Assembly: GCA_003313425.1 (NCBI GenBank)
Contig: NHZP01000019.1
Coordinates: 62,001 to 126,000 of the forward strand
From: Pseudopyrenochaeta lycopersici
Lineage: Eukaryota; Ascomycota; Dothideomycetes; Pleosporales; Pseudopyrenochaetaceae
Direction: 5' to 3'
Length of the DNA stretch: 64,000 nucleotides
Shown here: positions 34,001 through 45,833 of the stretch, piece by piece
Numbering within the stretch: position 1 is the stretch's first letter
How the letters are laid out: each line of letters starts with the position of its first letter
Made by a program: the position numbers and the translations under genes
The notes under the pieces: model-generated
Database searches by the model: none
Told to the model about the DNA's origin: nothing
What the model saw: only the letters and a program-made list of their open reading frames with translations

Positions 34001-34658
34001 GCATTCACATGAGCTGTGGTACGCTTCTTGCTGCGTGCGTCCATGTCATGGTGAGGTAGACTAGCGACAGAGCGAAGTGAGGCGAGAACAGAGGCAGGGC
34101 TGGGGATGTGCTTGGAGTAGGAATATATCATGGTGATGCTGTCGTAGAGGTTCTGGCCCAGGGACTTGATGTCCTTCTTGCTCTGCTGTCGTTGGTGGAG
34201 GGCGTGCAGGAGCCGATGCGGGCTACTGTCGACTCGTCGGCCATTGTTGCTGTGGCCGGTGTCTGGGAGCTCGATGGCACTTGGCGGGTGCTTTAGCTCG
34301 TGACGACACAGTGCTCGATGGGGGTTGTCCTGGCTGGCGAGATAATGGGCGAGGGTGCAGGCCGTCAGCTGGGTGGGCGGGCGAAACGGGCGCGAGGCAC
34401 TGTGGGCGGTGCAGGACAAGCAGGTGGGTGTGTCGCAGGCGGTGCTCTTGCAGCCGTAGAGGATCTGGGACATGTAGCTACCGTGCAATTAGCATGCTGT
34501 GTGACATGCGCCATACAGTGGGCCTACTGCCGGACCAGGTGCTGGAAGCGCAGCTGGCGCTCGACTTGCGAGCATTCAACGAGGCGGCTGGCATCCTGCA
34601 CGTCTACAACAGCGTGCCGCGACGCCAGCAACGAGCTCGGCCGGTCTGGCGCGCTCAT
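31074..34658 (-). CDS. AZUL-HECT E3 ubiquitin ligase (UBE3A/Hul4-like)
   Basis: Four exons on the minus strand: 34528-34658, 32637-34477, 32068-32586 and 31074-32020. Introns are 50, 50 and 47 nt, all in phase, giving 1145 aa. The first splice restores a zinc-binding AZUL module, HYMSQILYGCKSTACDTPTC plus LSC, with Cys at 53, 58, 63 and 66, as in human UBE3A. The C-terminal 350 residues are a HECT domain: GGVTYEFFRVVLSEAF, ASGMFTIDPQTRMTWF and the catalytic loop LPSSSTCFGKLYLPEY with Cys about 1113. HECT enzymes take ubiquitin from E2 onto this Cys, then onto substrate. An earlier in-frame ATG at 34697 would add 13 residues. Diverges from REI1. Confidence 0.92.
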
Positions 34659-35123
34659 GTCCTCGACGGTGAGTGACTGCCGTTCATCCACTCTCATAAA
34701 GCACGTGACGGATCTGCTCGATCATGTCCAGCACTGAGAAGCGGCCCAGGGAGCCTCATCCTCCTGCAGGGATGGCCAGAGCCACGCTTGGCGACTCAAC
34801 GTCACCGCTGCCACCCACTCCACCGTTTTCCAGCTCCTGGTGCGCTCAATCGTCGCCGCATTCCCGCGCCTCTTCCTGCAACCCTCGTGGAGGACGGTTG
34901 ATAAGCAGCGTCTTAGTCGCCTGCTGCCCTCCCAACCGCCGTGCACTCGGCGTAGAATTTTTTGCCTCCCGCCCACTCATACAAGCCTTGATTCCGCTGC
35001 CCACAACCCCCACCTAGCCCGCCAAATATTCCTACCCGTCGCCCATAATTGCCCTCACGTCTGCACCCTCCCCAACCACCACCACTTCCACCACCCCCTA
35101 GACGCCTAGAAGAAGCAGACATC
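34659..35123. other. Divergent promoter region HECT/REI1 (465 bp)
   Basis: Head-to-head spacer. Pyrimidine-rich sequence (CCACC-type runs) precedes the REI1 start. No separate gene is supported. Confidence 0.55.
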
Positions 35124-36854
35124 ATGGCGTCGCAGGCCCCCACCCAGGCGAACATCCAGTCCACCCACCCATTTACCTGCAACACCTGTCAGGTCGCCTT
35201 CCGCTCAGGCGACCTGCAGCGTGCACACATGCAGACGGACTGGCATCGCTACAATTTGAAGCGCCGCGTTGCCTCCCTGCCCCCTCTGTCTTCAGAAATC
35301 TTCACCGAAAAGGTGCTTGCAAACAAGGCCTCAGCAGCCGCCACCGCCGCAAAAGCCTCGTTCGAAAAGTCGTGCTCTCCGTGCCAGAAGACGTATTTCA
35401 GCGAGAATGCCTACAACAACCACCTCAACAGCTCCAAGCACAAGACAAACCTCATCAAGGCCGGCAAGGGCACCCAGCTAGACGATGCTGCCTCCGTTTC
35501 CGGCTCCATGATCAGCTCGGCCTTCTCCTTGGGCGAGTCCATGGCCGAGTCAGAAGTTACGGTCAACAATGAGTCCGACAGGGACTTCACTGACGTGGTA
35601 GACGGCATCAAAAACACCACGCTGGACGCCGAGGAGCCCGTTTCGTCGAGGCCGTCACGTCCACACCACTCAGCCGCCCAAGGAAGGGCTGACCATCCGC
35701 TCTCGCCCACTGCTACCAATGAATCTGCTGCCGAGGATGACCAGAGCTCAGTAGCTACGTCTAACAAGGCTCCTACTGATCCCCTGCTGGACTGCCTGTT
35801 CTGCAACTACAAATCGCCAAACTTCGCACTCAACGTCACCCACATGGGGCGCTTCCACGGCATGTTCATACCAGAAAAGGAGTTTCTTGTCGAGCCCGAG
35901 GGCCTCGTCAAGTACCTCCACGACAAGATTCACATCAACAACGAGTGCTTAAAGTGCCACAAGATCTTGCATACCGCATCTGGCATCCAAACACATATGC
36001 GTGACAGGGGCCACTGCATGATTGCCTTTGAGACAGATGCCGAGCTTGTCGAGGTTGGCCAGTTCTACGACTTCCGGAGTTCATATCCTGATGCTGCAGA
36101 GTTTGGGCAGATGGAAGAGGACGAAGATTCCGACGGCTCGACGTCGACTACGGGAGGCGGGGTCAAGCTTGGAGCTAGACGCGAAGCCATCCTCACCACA
36201 GAAGATGATGCAGCCATGTCCAGCAATAACGAAGACGATGCGGGCTGGGAAACGGACAGCACTGTTTCAAGCGTGCCGACGGATGAGATCACCGCTGTGC
36301 CCATTGACCGTAGTCACCGACACAAATCACTCAACAAGTCAAGACATCACACCCATTCCGATCCTCGTCCGCACCGTGCAGCGGACGGCTTCCATTCGCA
36401 TGCGCACTCTACCCCCCATGCCGTCTACTACGATGACTATGAACTCCATCTGCCGTCTGGACGCACTGCTGGCCACAGGTCACTGAACAAGTACTATCGT
36501 CAGAACTTGCGCAACTATCCTGGCGTTGCTGAACGCATGGAAAATGCACAACGCAGGTTGACTAATGCTCCTACCTCAGACGAAGATGACGATGTTGATA
36601 TGGACGGAAGAGAAGACGACGACGACGACGATGACGACAGAGAAGCAGCCCAGAACGGTCGCGGCCGCCAGCTCATCACTCGCGCGAATGGTGGTATGGG
36701 CATGATTGGTGTCAGCGACGCTAAGAAGGCCGAAGTACTTGCCGTCGAGAAGCGAGAACAAAAGCGAGCACAGCGGGCGAGAAACAACTATCAAGCCGGC
36801 AACGAGAAGCGTGGCAACTTCCAAAAGCACTTCCGCGACCATCTCCTGCAGTAG
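35124..36854 (+). CDS. REI1: Cytoplasmic 60S biogenesis factor Rei1/ZNF622
   Basis: Single exon, 576 aa. ATG at 35124 (MASQAPTQ); an upstream in-frame extension begins with a non-ATG codon. Four C2H2-type zinc fingers are visible, starting at Cys 19 (CNTCQVAFRSGDLQRAHMQT), Cys 84 (CSPCQKTYFSENAYNNH), Cys 224 (CLFCNYKSPNF) and Cys 275 (CLKCHKILHTASGIQTH). An acidic Asp run lies near residue 500. The Lys/Arg-rich tail reads KREQKRAQRARNNYQ and NFQKHFRDHLLQ, the part that enters the ribosomal exit tunnel in yeast Rei1. Known role: recycling of Arx1/Alb1 and quality control of the pre-60S subunit in the cytoplasm. Confidence 0.95.
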   Translation: MASQAPTQANIQSTHPFTCNTCQVAFRSGDLQRAHMQTDWHRYNLKRRVASLPPLSSEIFTEKVLANKASAAATAAKASFEKSCSPCQKTYFSENAYNNHLNSSKHKTNLIKAGKGTQLDDAASVSGSMISSAFSLGESMAESEVTVNNESDRDFTDVVDGIKNTTLDAEEPVSSRPSRPHHSAAQGRADHPLSPTATNESAAEDDQSSVATSNKAPTDPLLDCLFCNYKSPNFALNVTHMGRFHGMFIPEKEFLVEPEGLVKYLHDKIHINNECLKCHKILHTASGIQTHMRDRGHCMIAFETDAELVEVGQFYDFRSSYPDAAEFGQMEEDEDSDGSTSTTGGGVKLGARREAILTTEDDAAMSSNNEDDAGWETDSTVSSVPTDEITAVPIDRSHRHKSLNKSRHHTHSDPRPHRAADGFHSHAHSTPHAVYYDDYELHLPSGRTAGHRSLNKYYRQNLRNYPGVAERMENAQRRLTNAPTSDEDDDVDMDGREDDDDDDDDREAAQNGRGRQLITRANGGMGMIGVSDAKKAEVLAVEKREQKRAQRARNNYQAGNEKRGNFQKHFRDHLLQ

Positions 36855-37789
36855 CGAGATTTATACGAGGGGCCAAGTGGACAGACTGCGTGCAGCATTC
36901 CTTTTTGTTCCCCATGTCATATGCTTGGCGACTGACGAGTATCTATCCGGAGTTTTAGGCTAGTCTTTAGTCGTGCGGGTTGGAGTTCATGACTCTTGCG
37001 CGAAGTGCTCGATACGATGTGTTTGGGCCGACTTTTACGATCTTATGAGCATGGTTTGGCGTTTGCGCTGGCATATAGATGAGCGAATGCGGCTTGGTCC
37101 ACACGAAGTTACCCAAAAGAATGAAATCGATTAATACAAATCATGTTGACTGGAGCGTAATGCGCTTTGTAGCTCCCAAGCAGGCCCTTTAAGCGGATGT
37201 ACTGAAACGACGTACTCACATATCTACTGAGATTAAAGTATACCCATTACCAAGCAGCCTATTTCTATCTGATGTTCGTGCCGTGGTGTGAGTGTTCGTC
37301 CAATGTTGAGGCGCCACCGTGTACACGAAACCACAACCAGTCAAACCCAATCAACTTCCGTTTCCATGTTCCCACCATATGATCCCATCAACCAGCCGCA
37401 TTTACTTTATTTCCCGTTTCATTCTAAGTTCTTGAGGACATGCAAAAATCACGGTGACATACTGACGCGGCCAGGTATTGGCGATGCGCCACACTTCATC
37501 AATTTCATGGCTGCCTAGTCGTATTTCGTATCAACCACGCGTCTGCACCGCGTGCACATCAACAATACTTGCATAGCAAGAAAATATATTGTGCCTAAGT
37601 CCCTTGATCTAGATAAGATTTCATTGTTGTATGCCAAATAATACATCAATAGTAGAGGCCTTCAACTTCGTGTCAGCAAGAAAACCTCTGCCTTTGCTCC
37701 TTGAAATTTTTCTTTCATTCTTTACTTCGTATTTCAATATCCATTAGCTAAGTCATTTCCACAACTAGTTCTCCCAAGCTGTCTTTAGT
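36855..37789. other. Tandem intergenic region
   Basis: 935 bp between REI1 and the monooxygenase, containing the REI1 3' UTR and the next promoter. Nothing else is supported. Confidence 0.5.
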
Positions 37790-39299
37790 ATGGAAATAGT
37801 CATTGTCGGAGGTGGTATTGCCGGGCTCTCAACGTATCTACATCTCCGCAAACACCTCCCCGGCCCTTCAACACACAGTATCACCATCTATGAATCGCAT
37901 AGACCTCAACCAAAGCTCCTTTCCACCAGTTTTCTCGCTCAAAATGCTATCCAATCCCTTGACCTCGACACCTTGTCTGAATCTACAGCCATCGTAGGCG
38001 GCGGCCTTGGTATCTCACCTAATGGCATGCGGGTGCTCCGCGATCTAGATCCAGAGCTACACGACAGAGTCGTAGCTCAAGGCTTCCCAGCAGAGAATTA
38101 TGTATTCAAAGGTGCAAATGGGTGGACTTTGGGCATGCAGAGCACGAGTGACAAAACGGTCAGGGGGAGTGGTGAGGCAGAGGAAATATGCATTGCGAGT
38201 TCCAGGCATGGGCTATGGGAGACTATATTGCAATACGTGAAGGGGAAAGAAGGAGAAAGTGTTGTGAAATACAAGAAAGTTCTGGGAGTTGAGAGATCTG
38301 AGGGAAGTAGAGTGCTCAAGGTTAGGGTGCAACTTGAAGAAGGAAGGGAAGAGATACATGAAGCGGATCTGGTGATTGGTGCAGATGGAGTCAAGAGTGA
38401 GGTGCGTAAGGCACTTTTTGGGGACGAAAAGCAGTACAACCCAATATACAGGTGAAGGAAGCAACTAGCAGACGTAACATTTCGGAGCTGACGCCTACTA
38501 GTGGTCAGTCCGGTGTAGGCGGTTTCCTAAACGCGCCCATCCCACCTTTTATCACCTCCAACAAAGCCATGGTATTCGGGTTTGGCGGAAACGGCTTTTT
38601 CGGTTATTCTTCAGGAGGTCCTGCCTCTTCTCAGCAACTAATGTGGTGGTCCACTTTCGAGACTTCCAGTCTCCCAAACACCAAGGCTATTGACCCTGCC
38701 GCCATTAAAGCCGCTTTACTCGAACGGCATAAGCATTGGAAGGACCCTATCATCCAAGACATTGTCCAAAAAGCGGAGGTCCAATCCTTATACCCGACCT
38801 GGACACTCCCCACGCTTCCGAATTGGGGAGCAGGAGGAGTTGTGTTGGTCGGTGATGCGGCACACGCTATGGACCCGACAACGGGTCAAGGTGCGAGTCA
38901 GGCGCTGGAGGACTCGCAGACATTGGCTATTCTGCTTGCTGAACTGTCCAAGGACGCTTCAAAACGCAACGATGGGACTATACCGGGAGACACCATCGAC
39001 CAAGCTATCAAACTTTTCCATGAGATTCGCTCACCAAGGATCAACGCAATTGTTGAGCGGGGGAAGAAGCTTGCTAGGAACAAGTCGAACGTTGGGATCG
39101 TGGCGGAATACTTTATGTATTGTTTTCTATGGTTGTTGAACAGATTTCCGGCCATTGGTGAGTGTCAAAATCAGAGAGTGGTATGCAAGACTGACTGGAT
39201 GTAGGCAAGTCGATTATTGGAGACGTTAATCAGGAGCTCTATTGTTGGTCTGCAAAAGAAGAAGTTCAGAAAGCTCTAGACAGGAGGAATAATGTATGA
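37790..39299 (+). CDS. FAD-dependent class A monooxygenase
   Basis: Three exons, 37790-38451, 38502-39157 and 39205-39299, with introns of 50 and 47 nt, 470 aa. The N-terminal Rossmann motif IVIVGGGIAGLS binds the ADP part of FAD. The DG motif is DLVIGADGVKSEVR. The GD motif is VVLVGDAAHAMDPTTGQGAS followed by QALEDSQ. These three together define the salicylate-hydroxylase/PHBH-like flavoproteins, which use NAD(P)H and O2 to hydroxylate aromatic or polyketide substrates. A C-terminal hydrophobic stretch (EYFMYCFLWLLNRFP) may touch membrane. There are no biosynthetic neighbours, so the substrate is unknown. Confidence 0.92.
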
Positions 39300-40436
39300 C
39301 CAAACGACGAGCTTGCAAGTCGGATAGTCGACCTACCTCTCGTGTATGGAATTGATAAAGCGAAAGGAGCATAGGCTGCCAGCCGCTTGAGCGGTTTAGA
39401 CAGCATTTATTCCATTCAGCACTGTGAAAGATGACGCCTAGATCTAGTTAATCTGTCCTTTCTTACCAAATTCACTAATAATCTCTGCTTTGTAAGATTT
39501 TTTTTGGGATTTCTATTGCCACTATCCTGCTCTTCCCGACAAACGTACTTTGTCCTCATGCCAGGCTTTGTTCGTAAGAGCTCGATTTCTTTTTAGAACG
39601 CTAATTAAAGCACATAAAATATGGGGCACATATGTTCTAGATTAAAAACAAGCTAGAATTCATTGCATCGCTGCGAGGTGATGACGTGACTTGCACTAAG
39701 GTAAACATTGGGCACGTTTTCATCGTCTAATTTTTATGTACACTGCATTAATCTTAAAAATCAAGGGGGTTTTGTATCTACCACGATCAATACCTTTCAG
39801 CGCGAGTTGTATTGCAAGGTAGAGGTAGAAAAGCAATTGCACTGCATGGAGCTAGAACGACCATGTGGTAACTTACCCTATGATACGCGAATTGGATTAC
39901 GGGGACAATACTCTCTCAAGTTTGTAATGTTCTACACATCGGGCTGTTGAACTGTTGAACGCTGACGGTAATAAGGCACTGCTTTGAACCTACGTTGGTG
40001 CACTTGGCTAGGCGTGCGAACAGAGCACCAAGCAATAGCAACACAGCATTTAGAAAATGAAGGACGTAGAAGACGATAGTAATCTCATCCTTTTCAGGAT
40101 ATAGGCTACGGCGCCTGCCATAGCATTGATTAATGGCAAGCTGGTCTGCTACAGCAACCGCTCCAATCTGGGCCAAGCTTTGTCCTTTGGTTTGAGTATG
40201 TTACCGGCGAAGGCGTCCGCCGAACGACTTCACTTCCGCGTTCCTCACTGTCGCTAATCGTTGAATTAGCCTATATGGCGATGTGCTGGATGGGAAAACG
40301 CGTTGGGTGAGGCCTTGTGCGCGTGGAGGTCTAGTGTGGCACTATGCAACGTTGCTGTGGCGATAGTCGAGTGCGGAGGAACTTTCAGCCAAATCTCTCA
40401 TGACACCGAGTGTGTATCTGCAGCAGGGGGTACTCG
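39300..40436. other. Convergent intergenic region
   Basis: About 1.1 kb between the monooxygenase and VPS60 3' ends. A minus-strand frame at 39916-40176 has a hydrophobic stretch but no ATG. No gene is supported. Confidence 0.5.
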
Positions 40437-41123
40437 TCAACCTGCGGCTTCCTTGACCTTGGGCACTGGGGCTTCATCAATGAACTGTGGGGGCGCTGCA
40501 TCGTCGAGCATGAAGTTTGGTACGCCCGAGGACTCTCCAATCGCCTCGAATTCGACCTCCTCCCCTAGCGCCTCCAACTCGGCATCGAGCTCCGACTCGT
40601 CCACATCTTCAGGCACATCGTAGCTCCGGCTGATGGCGTCCTGTATATCATTTCCCATATCCATGAGGTCGGCCATCTCGTCCTGCAGCTTGTCGATCTT
40701 GTCAATATCGACCTTTCCGTACTGCTTGCGCAGCTCCTTGGTGGTTGTCTTCATAGCATCTATGGTGGTCATGGTGTTCTTGAGATTATCCTGCATCATG
40801 CCGGCCTGCTCCATGTTCCACGACTGCGCTTGTAGCTGGTCGCGCTGTGACTCGTACATTTTGCGCTGCTGGAGGACTTTGAGGGCTTTCTGCTTGATGG
40901 TGGTTTTGCCTGGGCCGTCGCGCATCTTTGCGAGCTTCTGTTGGTAGGCGGACAGCTCTGCATTGAGTTTGGCGAGCTTGACATCAAGGCTCTCTATCCG
41001 CGTGTCGACCTGCGTCTGTCAGTGTCTTGGAGGCAGATGAGGTTGGGGGCAGGGTACATTAGAGATGGCGCTGCTGAGTGTTGGCTTGGGCGCAGTGCTC
41101 TTTGCTCCAAAGAGGCGATTCAT
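40437..41123 (-). CDS. VPS60: ESCRT-III-associated protein Vps60/CHMP5
   Basis: Two exons on the minus strand: 41058-41123 and 40437-41009, with a 48-nt intron, 212 aa. The first exon is MNRLFGAKSTAPKPTLSSAI plus SN; the second continues VDTRIESLDVKLAKLNAELS and then KTTIKQKALKVLQQRKMYE. The basic N-terminal helices are followed by an acidic C-terminal half with DAISRSYDVPEDVDE, which is diagnostic of CHMP5/Vps60 within the Snf7 family. Known role: late-acting ESCRT-III partner that binds Vta1 and modulates Vps4 at endosomes. It diverges from the SAPS gene. Confidence 0.94.
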
Positions 41124-42041
41124 GTTGGCACCCTTTCTGGTTCCTGCCTCTGCTCGGGTGGAAGTGGAGGAGCGAGGCGAGTGGGGTGAATGGCAGGCAG
41201 TCGTTTGCGTTGGATTAGCTCCGGCGGGACCCGCGTCATAGGACATCACGTGCTGAGCAACTGGTTGACCACATGCACCAATCGATGCAGACTGATGGCG
41301 GCGCATGCTCAGAAGGCTGTCAGGAGCTTTGCAATTGTGCCATGCAGTCTATGGCCGTATTGGCTCATTTTGAGTGGGCGCTGTGCGTGGGGAGAAATTC
41401 AAGAGGCCAGAAAGGTGCCGGTCTGTGTGGCTGTTGTGGGCAGCTGTCTGTTTCAACAACAGCAAATATGTTGGACAGCCCTTGTCGTATGGCAGCCTAT
41501 GGTGCATTTTCCACAGTCTCGTGGGCCGGCCTCAAGGGCGTCTCATGGCGGCGCAAGCGATGGCCACTGCTGTGCCGTGCGGCCCAGAAAGCGTACGCAG
41601 GTGCTCCTCGTCCTAGGCTGGTGTTGTCACGGCTATGCAACTACCCCCACAACACCAGCGCATCCAACTAGCATTCCACTTTGACGACTCCCCTGTATTT
41701 GTAACGAGGCTTCACGACGACTCGGTGCATGGCTCGGCTCTCTCTCAAGATCCTTCGCTCCCCATTGCTTTCCCGCGGAGCCTCTCGCTAGGTATGCACT
41801 TGTCCCACTTGTACTCGTGCAGGCCCAAGCTACCCACGCGCCCTCCTGTCTTACTCTTGTGCTCTCCGCTAACAAAGCACTGCACCGTGTAGCTTTTGCG
41901 TCCGCCTCCCCTTTGCATGAATGAGCGCGCACATTGCCATCTCCACGCATGCGCCCCACTGAGCTACCGCCCTTCCCGAGTCGCTCGCTGCTCGACCCTT
42001 CCTCTGCCCCGCGCCCGTAGCCGCAAACACGACAAACCACC
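41124..42041. other. Divergent promoter region VPS60/SAPS (918 bp)
   Basis: Many overlapping frames are open in this GC-richer stretch on both strands, but none has domain features. It is more likely UTR and promoter sequence for both genes. Confidence 0.5.
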
Positions 42042-45000
42042 ATGTTCTGGCGCTTCGGCGGTTATGCGCAGCTGTCATCGCTGGACAGCATCCTGGACAA
42101 GCCTGACGTCACAGTCGAAGAGCTTCTCGACGAGTCAGACCTTATCCAGGAGCTCAAACAGCAGAATTCCAAGCTGATAGAGTACCTGCGCGACGAAAAT
42201 GTCCTCGAACGCCTGCTGCGCTATGTTATTGCCAGGAAGCCCTCCGCCTCGCCCGACGAGGACATGGGCGCCGAAGCTGCGAGCGAGGCCCGGAGTCCCA
42301 CCCGCCCAGGCTTCTTTGGCAAGGTTGCTGGCAGAGCGCGATCGACGTCCACGGCAAAGTCAGACTCGGGCGATGGCGAAGAGAGCAAGGAGGAGCGGCA
42401 GCGCATGAAGTACGCCTACGTCTCCTGCGAGATTCTGTCATCTGAGGTCTGGTCCATCTCAGAAGCAGTCCTTGAAAATCAGGATACCCTGCGCCACTTT
42501 TGGGCCTACATCAAGCAGCCTGCACCCCTCGACCCTGTCCAGGCCGGCTACTTCACCAAGGTGAACGAGTCGCTGCTAGATCGCAAGATGGAGGAGATGC
42601 TCGACTTCTTCAAGTCCCTCGACAATGTCGTCACCGACATGCTCCAACATGTCGACTGCCCCGTCATAATGGACTTGTTATTGAAGATCATTAGCCTGGA
42701 GAAGAGTGAGGGTGGGCAAGGCATTGTTGATGTAAGACGTCAGATCATGGCGCCAGGTATGGGGAGCTAACAGGAACACAGTGGCTGCAGCAACAGAACC
42801 TCATTCCGCGATTAATCTCTTTCCTCGCCCCAGACCAGTCTACATCCACCCAAACACCAGCAGGCGACTTCCTCAAAGCCATCATCACCATATCTGCAAA
42901 CGCCACCACCCAAGACCAGTCCGTTATAGGGCCTAACGAGCTAACTCGCCAGCTTGTATCCGACTCGTGTCTCAAGCAATTGATCGAATATATGCTGCGC
43001 GGCGGCAACCCTTTGACTGTCGGCGTCGGTATTGTCATCGAAGTAATCAGAAAGAATAACTCCGATTACGACTTGGAGAACCAGATTGGACCCGTACCCA
43101 AGAACTCGGACCCGATCTATTTGGGGACGTTGCTCCGCCAATTTGCGAATCACATCCCTCAATTCATGGAGCTAGTCAACAGTTCGAGTCAAATCGTCAC
43201 GCAGAGAGACGGCAGTACAACTACGAAGAAACGGGAGCTCAAGACGGCGTTTGGCGAGAAGATAGAACCACTCGGATTTGACCGCTTCAAGACCTGCGAG
43301 CTAATGGCCGAGCTGTTGCACTGCAGCAACATGGCGCTACTAAATGAGCGCGGTAGCGAGGCTGAAGTCAGAAGGCGGGATGCTGAACGAGAACGTCTAA
43401 AGGCCGAGGGCAAGCTGACAGCAGCAAATCCTAGCAGTCTGGGCGACTTCTCCACTAGTGTCGACAGTCATGGTTTCCATCATGCCCGCGCGCCGTCTAT
43501 AGACTCACCAGCTGAGATAAAACCACTTCAAGTGCAAAACACCTCAGAAGATGACTTCGAGAAGGTTGTTGCTCCAGAAGTTGCAGTCGAGGCTTCAAAG
43601 GATGATGCGAACGAAAAGACTCAGATTGGGGAGCCGCTGGAGCGCTCGCCAAAAGTTGCACCCAAGGAATCGCCCTCTGACAAGACGGGTGTAGATGATA
43701 GCGAGTTTGTTGATGAGCCGCTTACACCACCAAAAGACACAAAAGCGTCCACTGCGACTACCAGTGTGTCCACAAAACCAGCGGACGACGCCGAGTCTCC
43801 CACATCAGCAGGATTGTCTGCCAAGGTTGGTGGTCTTGATCTGGACATTGATACCGTAATGGACGACCGCGAGGATCTTTCAGAAATCGCGAAAGCAGAG
43901 GTAGAGGCAAAGGATCGGCCTTCTCTTTTAACACAACAGCTTAATCAGACCTCCGAATCTGGCAATCTTGACCTGCCTGAGAGCCTATCTCCACATGCGG
44001 AAGACAAGCCCGCACCCCTTTTCGCGGGTAAGAGCCGCGATAGCAACGCTGGCGCCGCCCAGAACGACACCTTGCGGTTCACTGCACCTGTGCTAGAGGA
44101 AGATACTGCCGAGATAACACCTATTGACGAGACACAGAGTGTGCGATCTGTTGTGTTCGGCAGTGTGGAAGACAGCAATGTAGGGTTCGAGATCGATATT
44201 GACGGAACGCCTGTCGTAGGTGACCTTCTAAAGATTACCTTTGTTGAGAACAAGGTTGTTCCAACCATTCTTGTAGGTTGATCCGAGAGCTTGTCTCTGG
44301 TATGGATGAATTAACCCATTTAGGACTTCTTTTTCCGCTTCCCCTGGAACAACTTTTTACATAATGTAGTATACGATGTCGTCCAACAAGTCTTCAACGG
44401 ACAAATGGATAGAGGCTACAATCGCTCATTAGCCATTGACCTCTTCGATACCGGGCGGATAACTGAGCGGATCATTGAGGGGCAGCAGGCTAGCGACAAG
44501 GCCCAAAAAGAGACTCACATGCGACTAGGCTATATGGGTCACCTTACACTCATTGCTGAAGAGGTGTTGAAATTTACGGAACGGCACCCAGACGATGTGC
44601 TGTCGCAGCTGGTCCTAGACAAAGTTCATAGCGAAGACTGGGTACACTACGTTGAACAGATACTATCCGAAACTCGAGAACGAGATAACGCCATCCTCGG
44701 AGGCGTGCGACCCGACATGAGCGTTGGACCCCGACAAGCCGTGCTCAATGCTGTAAACGCCGCATCCGGCTTCGGCGGCGACGGTGGGGGACTCTCCAAC
44801 GCGAGTCTCGCCAACAACGGCAGTATCGGCCTTGATAGCATGGAGCTTACCAACCATGGTGACACTGGAGGTGGTGGGTACACCTTCAGCGGTGGCTCAT
44901 TGCTCAGCGGTTTTACTAACTCGAGTGATGAAGAAGACGAGGACATGGATGACGTCGACAACGACAGAGAGAGGGAACGACAGGGACCTGTCGACGACTC

Positions 45001-45052
45001 CGAACAAGTGGGTGAAATCTCATTTGACGATGCTGATATGGACTATCGATAG
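42042..45052 (+). CDS. SAP190: SAPS-family Sit4/PP6 phosphatase-associated protein
   Basis: Three exons, 42042-42731, 42782-44272 and 44324-45052, with introns of 50 and 51 nt, all in phase zero, 969 aa. The start MFWRFGGYAQLSSLDSILDK and the following DVTVEELLDESDLIQELKQQ are the SAPS signature. Helical repeats follow (HFWAYIKQPAPLDPVQAGYF, NQIGPVPKNSDPIYLGTLLR). The third exon restores PTILDFFFRFPWNNFLHNVV, the conserved end of the SAPS domain, before an acidic Asp/Glu tail. Known role: regulatory subunit of the Sit4 (PP6-type) phosphatase, linked to G1 progression and nutrient signalling. Yeast has paralogues (SAP155, 185, 190); the exact match among these is not resolved. Confidence 0.94.
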
Positions 45053-45407
45053 TCCTGTCACAACATCATCAGCCCGACCAACATACCCCACGATCGTTTT
45101 CCCCGCCCTTGGTGCGTTTCTTTCTCTTTCTCTTGCTTGTTGTATGAGCTAGGAGGCTTGCATGCTGGGCGTATTGGAACGATCATCCTTCCTGTACATA
45201 CGTCCTTCTCATCCGTCTGGGTGTATGACACATGTAGTAATATGCGTCGTGGGAGGCGTTTCCTTTCGTATCTCCTTTTGTGATGCTTTACGATTGGGTG
45301 ATTGTTCCTTCGCCCCAGTATACTTTGCTCTCCTTGTCTCCGAACTGTAATCTGCTTTTTTCGTCCAGCGCACCGCCCCTCCGCTTCGCTCGTTTCTTCC
45401 TCCATTA
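45053..45407. other. Intergenic region 3' of the SAPS gene
   Basis: Pyrimidine-rich sequence, probably the SAPS 3' UTR and possibly a first exon of the next gene (see 45408). Confidence 0.4.
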
Positions 45408-45833
45408 GTGCCAGGGCAATATGCTAACAGACCGCCAAAGTCAAAGATTCCTCCACCGCTTCAAGTTCCACCATCTCGGGCGCGGCGGCAATTTGCTCTT
45501 CGCTTAGCACAGCGGAAAGCGCAACTTGAGAGCACTAGAGAGCAAGAAGACGATATTGAAGATCCAGACTCTATGAAGACTCAAGAGCAGGAAGAGCGAG
45601 AGGGCCATCAACGGTTTGCACGCATGTTTGAAGGGATCGATGATTCCTCTGACGACGGAAGCTTGGATAGTATAGAAGGCGTTGCTGAGGACGAAGATGT
45701 TGTAGGGAGGATTGATGTCGAGAGGGAAGAGGAAAACAAGCCGACAACGGGCGAAGCAGCACATACGGTGAAAACCGACGTGGAAGTGGGGAAAGGCAAG
45801 GAAAGTGAGGGCTCAAAAACGATGGTCGTGTAG
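45408..45833 (+). CDS. Small acidic hypothetical protein, 5' end unresolved
   Basis: The open frame starts at a GTG (45408) that coincides with a good splice acceptor (CCATTAG), so this is probably the last exon (from 45409) of a spliced gene. No single upstream exon stands out. The encoded stretch begins with a basic, Pro-rich part (RPPKSKIPPPLQVPPSRARR and QFALRLAQRK), then becomes acidic and helical with REGHQRFARMFEGIDDSSDD. The first in-frame ATG is only at 45573. No domain is recognised. Composition differs clearly from flanking intergenic DNA. Confidence 0.45.
   Translation: MPGQYANRPPKSKIPPPLQVPPSRARRQFALRLAQRKAQLESTREQEDDIEDPDSMKTQEQEEREGHQRFARMFEGIDDSSDDGSLDSIEGVAEDEDVVGRIDVEREEENKPTTGEAAHTVKTDVEVGKGKESEGSKTMVV

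Noticed and set aside
41190..42043. Overlapping frames of 80-164 codons upstream of the SAPS gene
   Set aside because: No domain, no splice chain, contradictory frames open on both strands; better explained as promoter and UTR.
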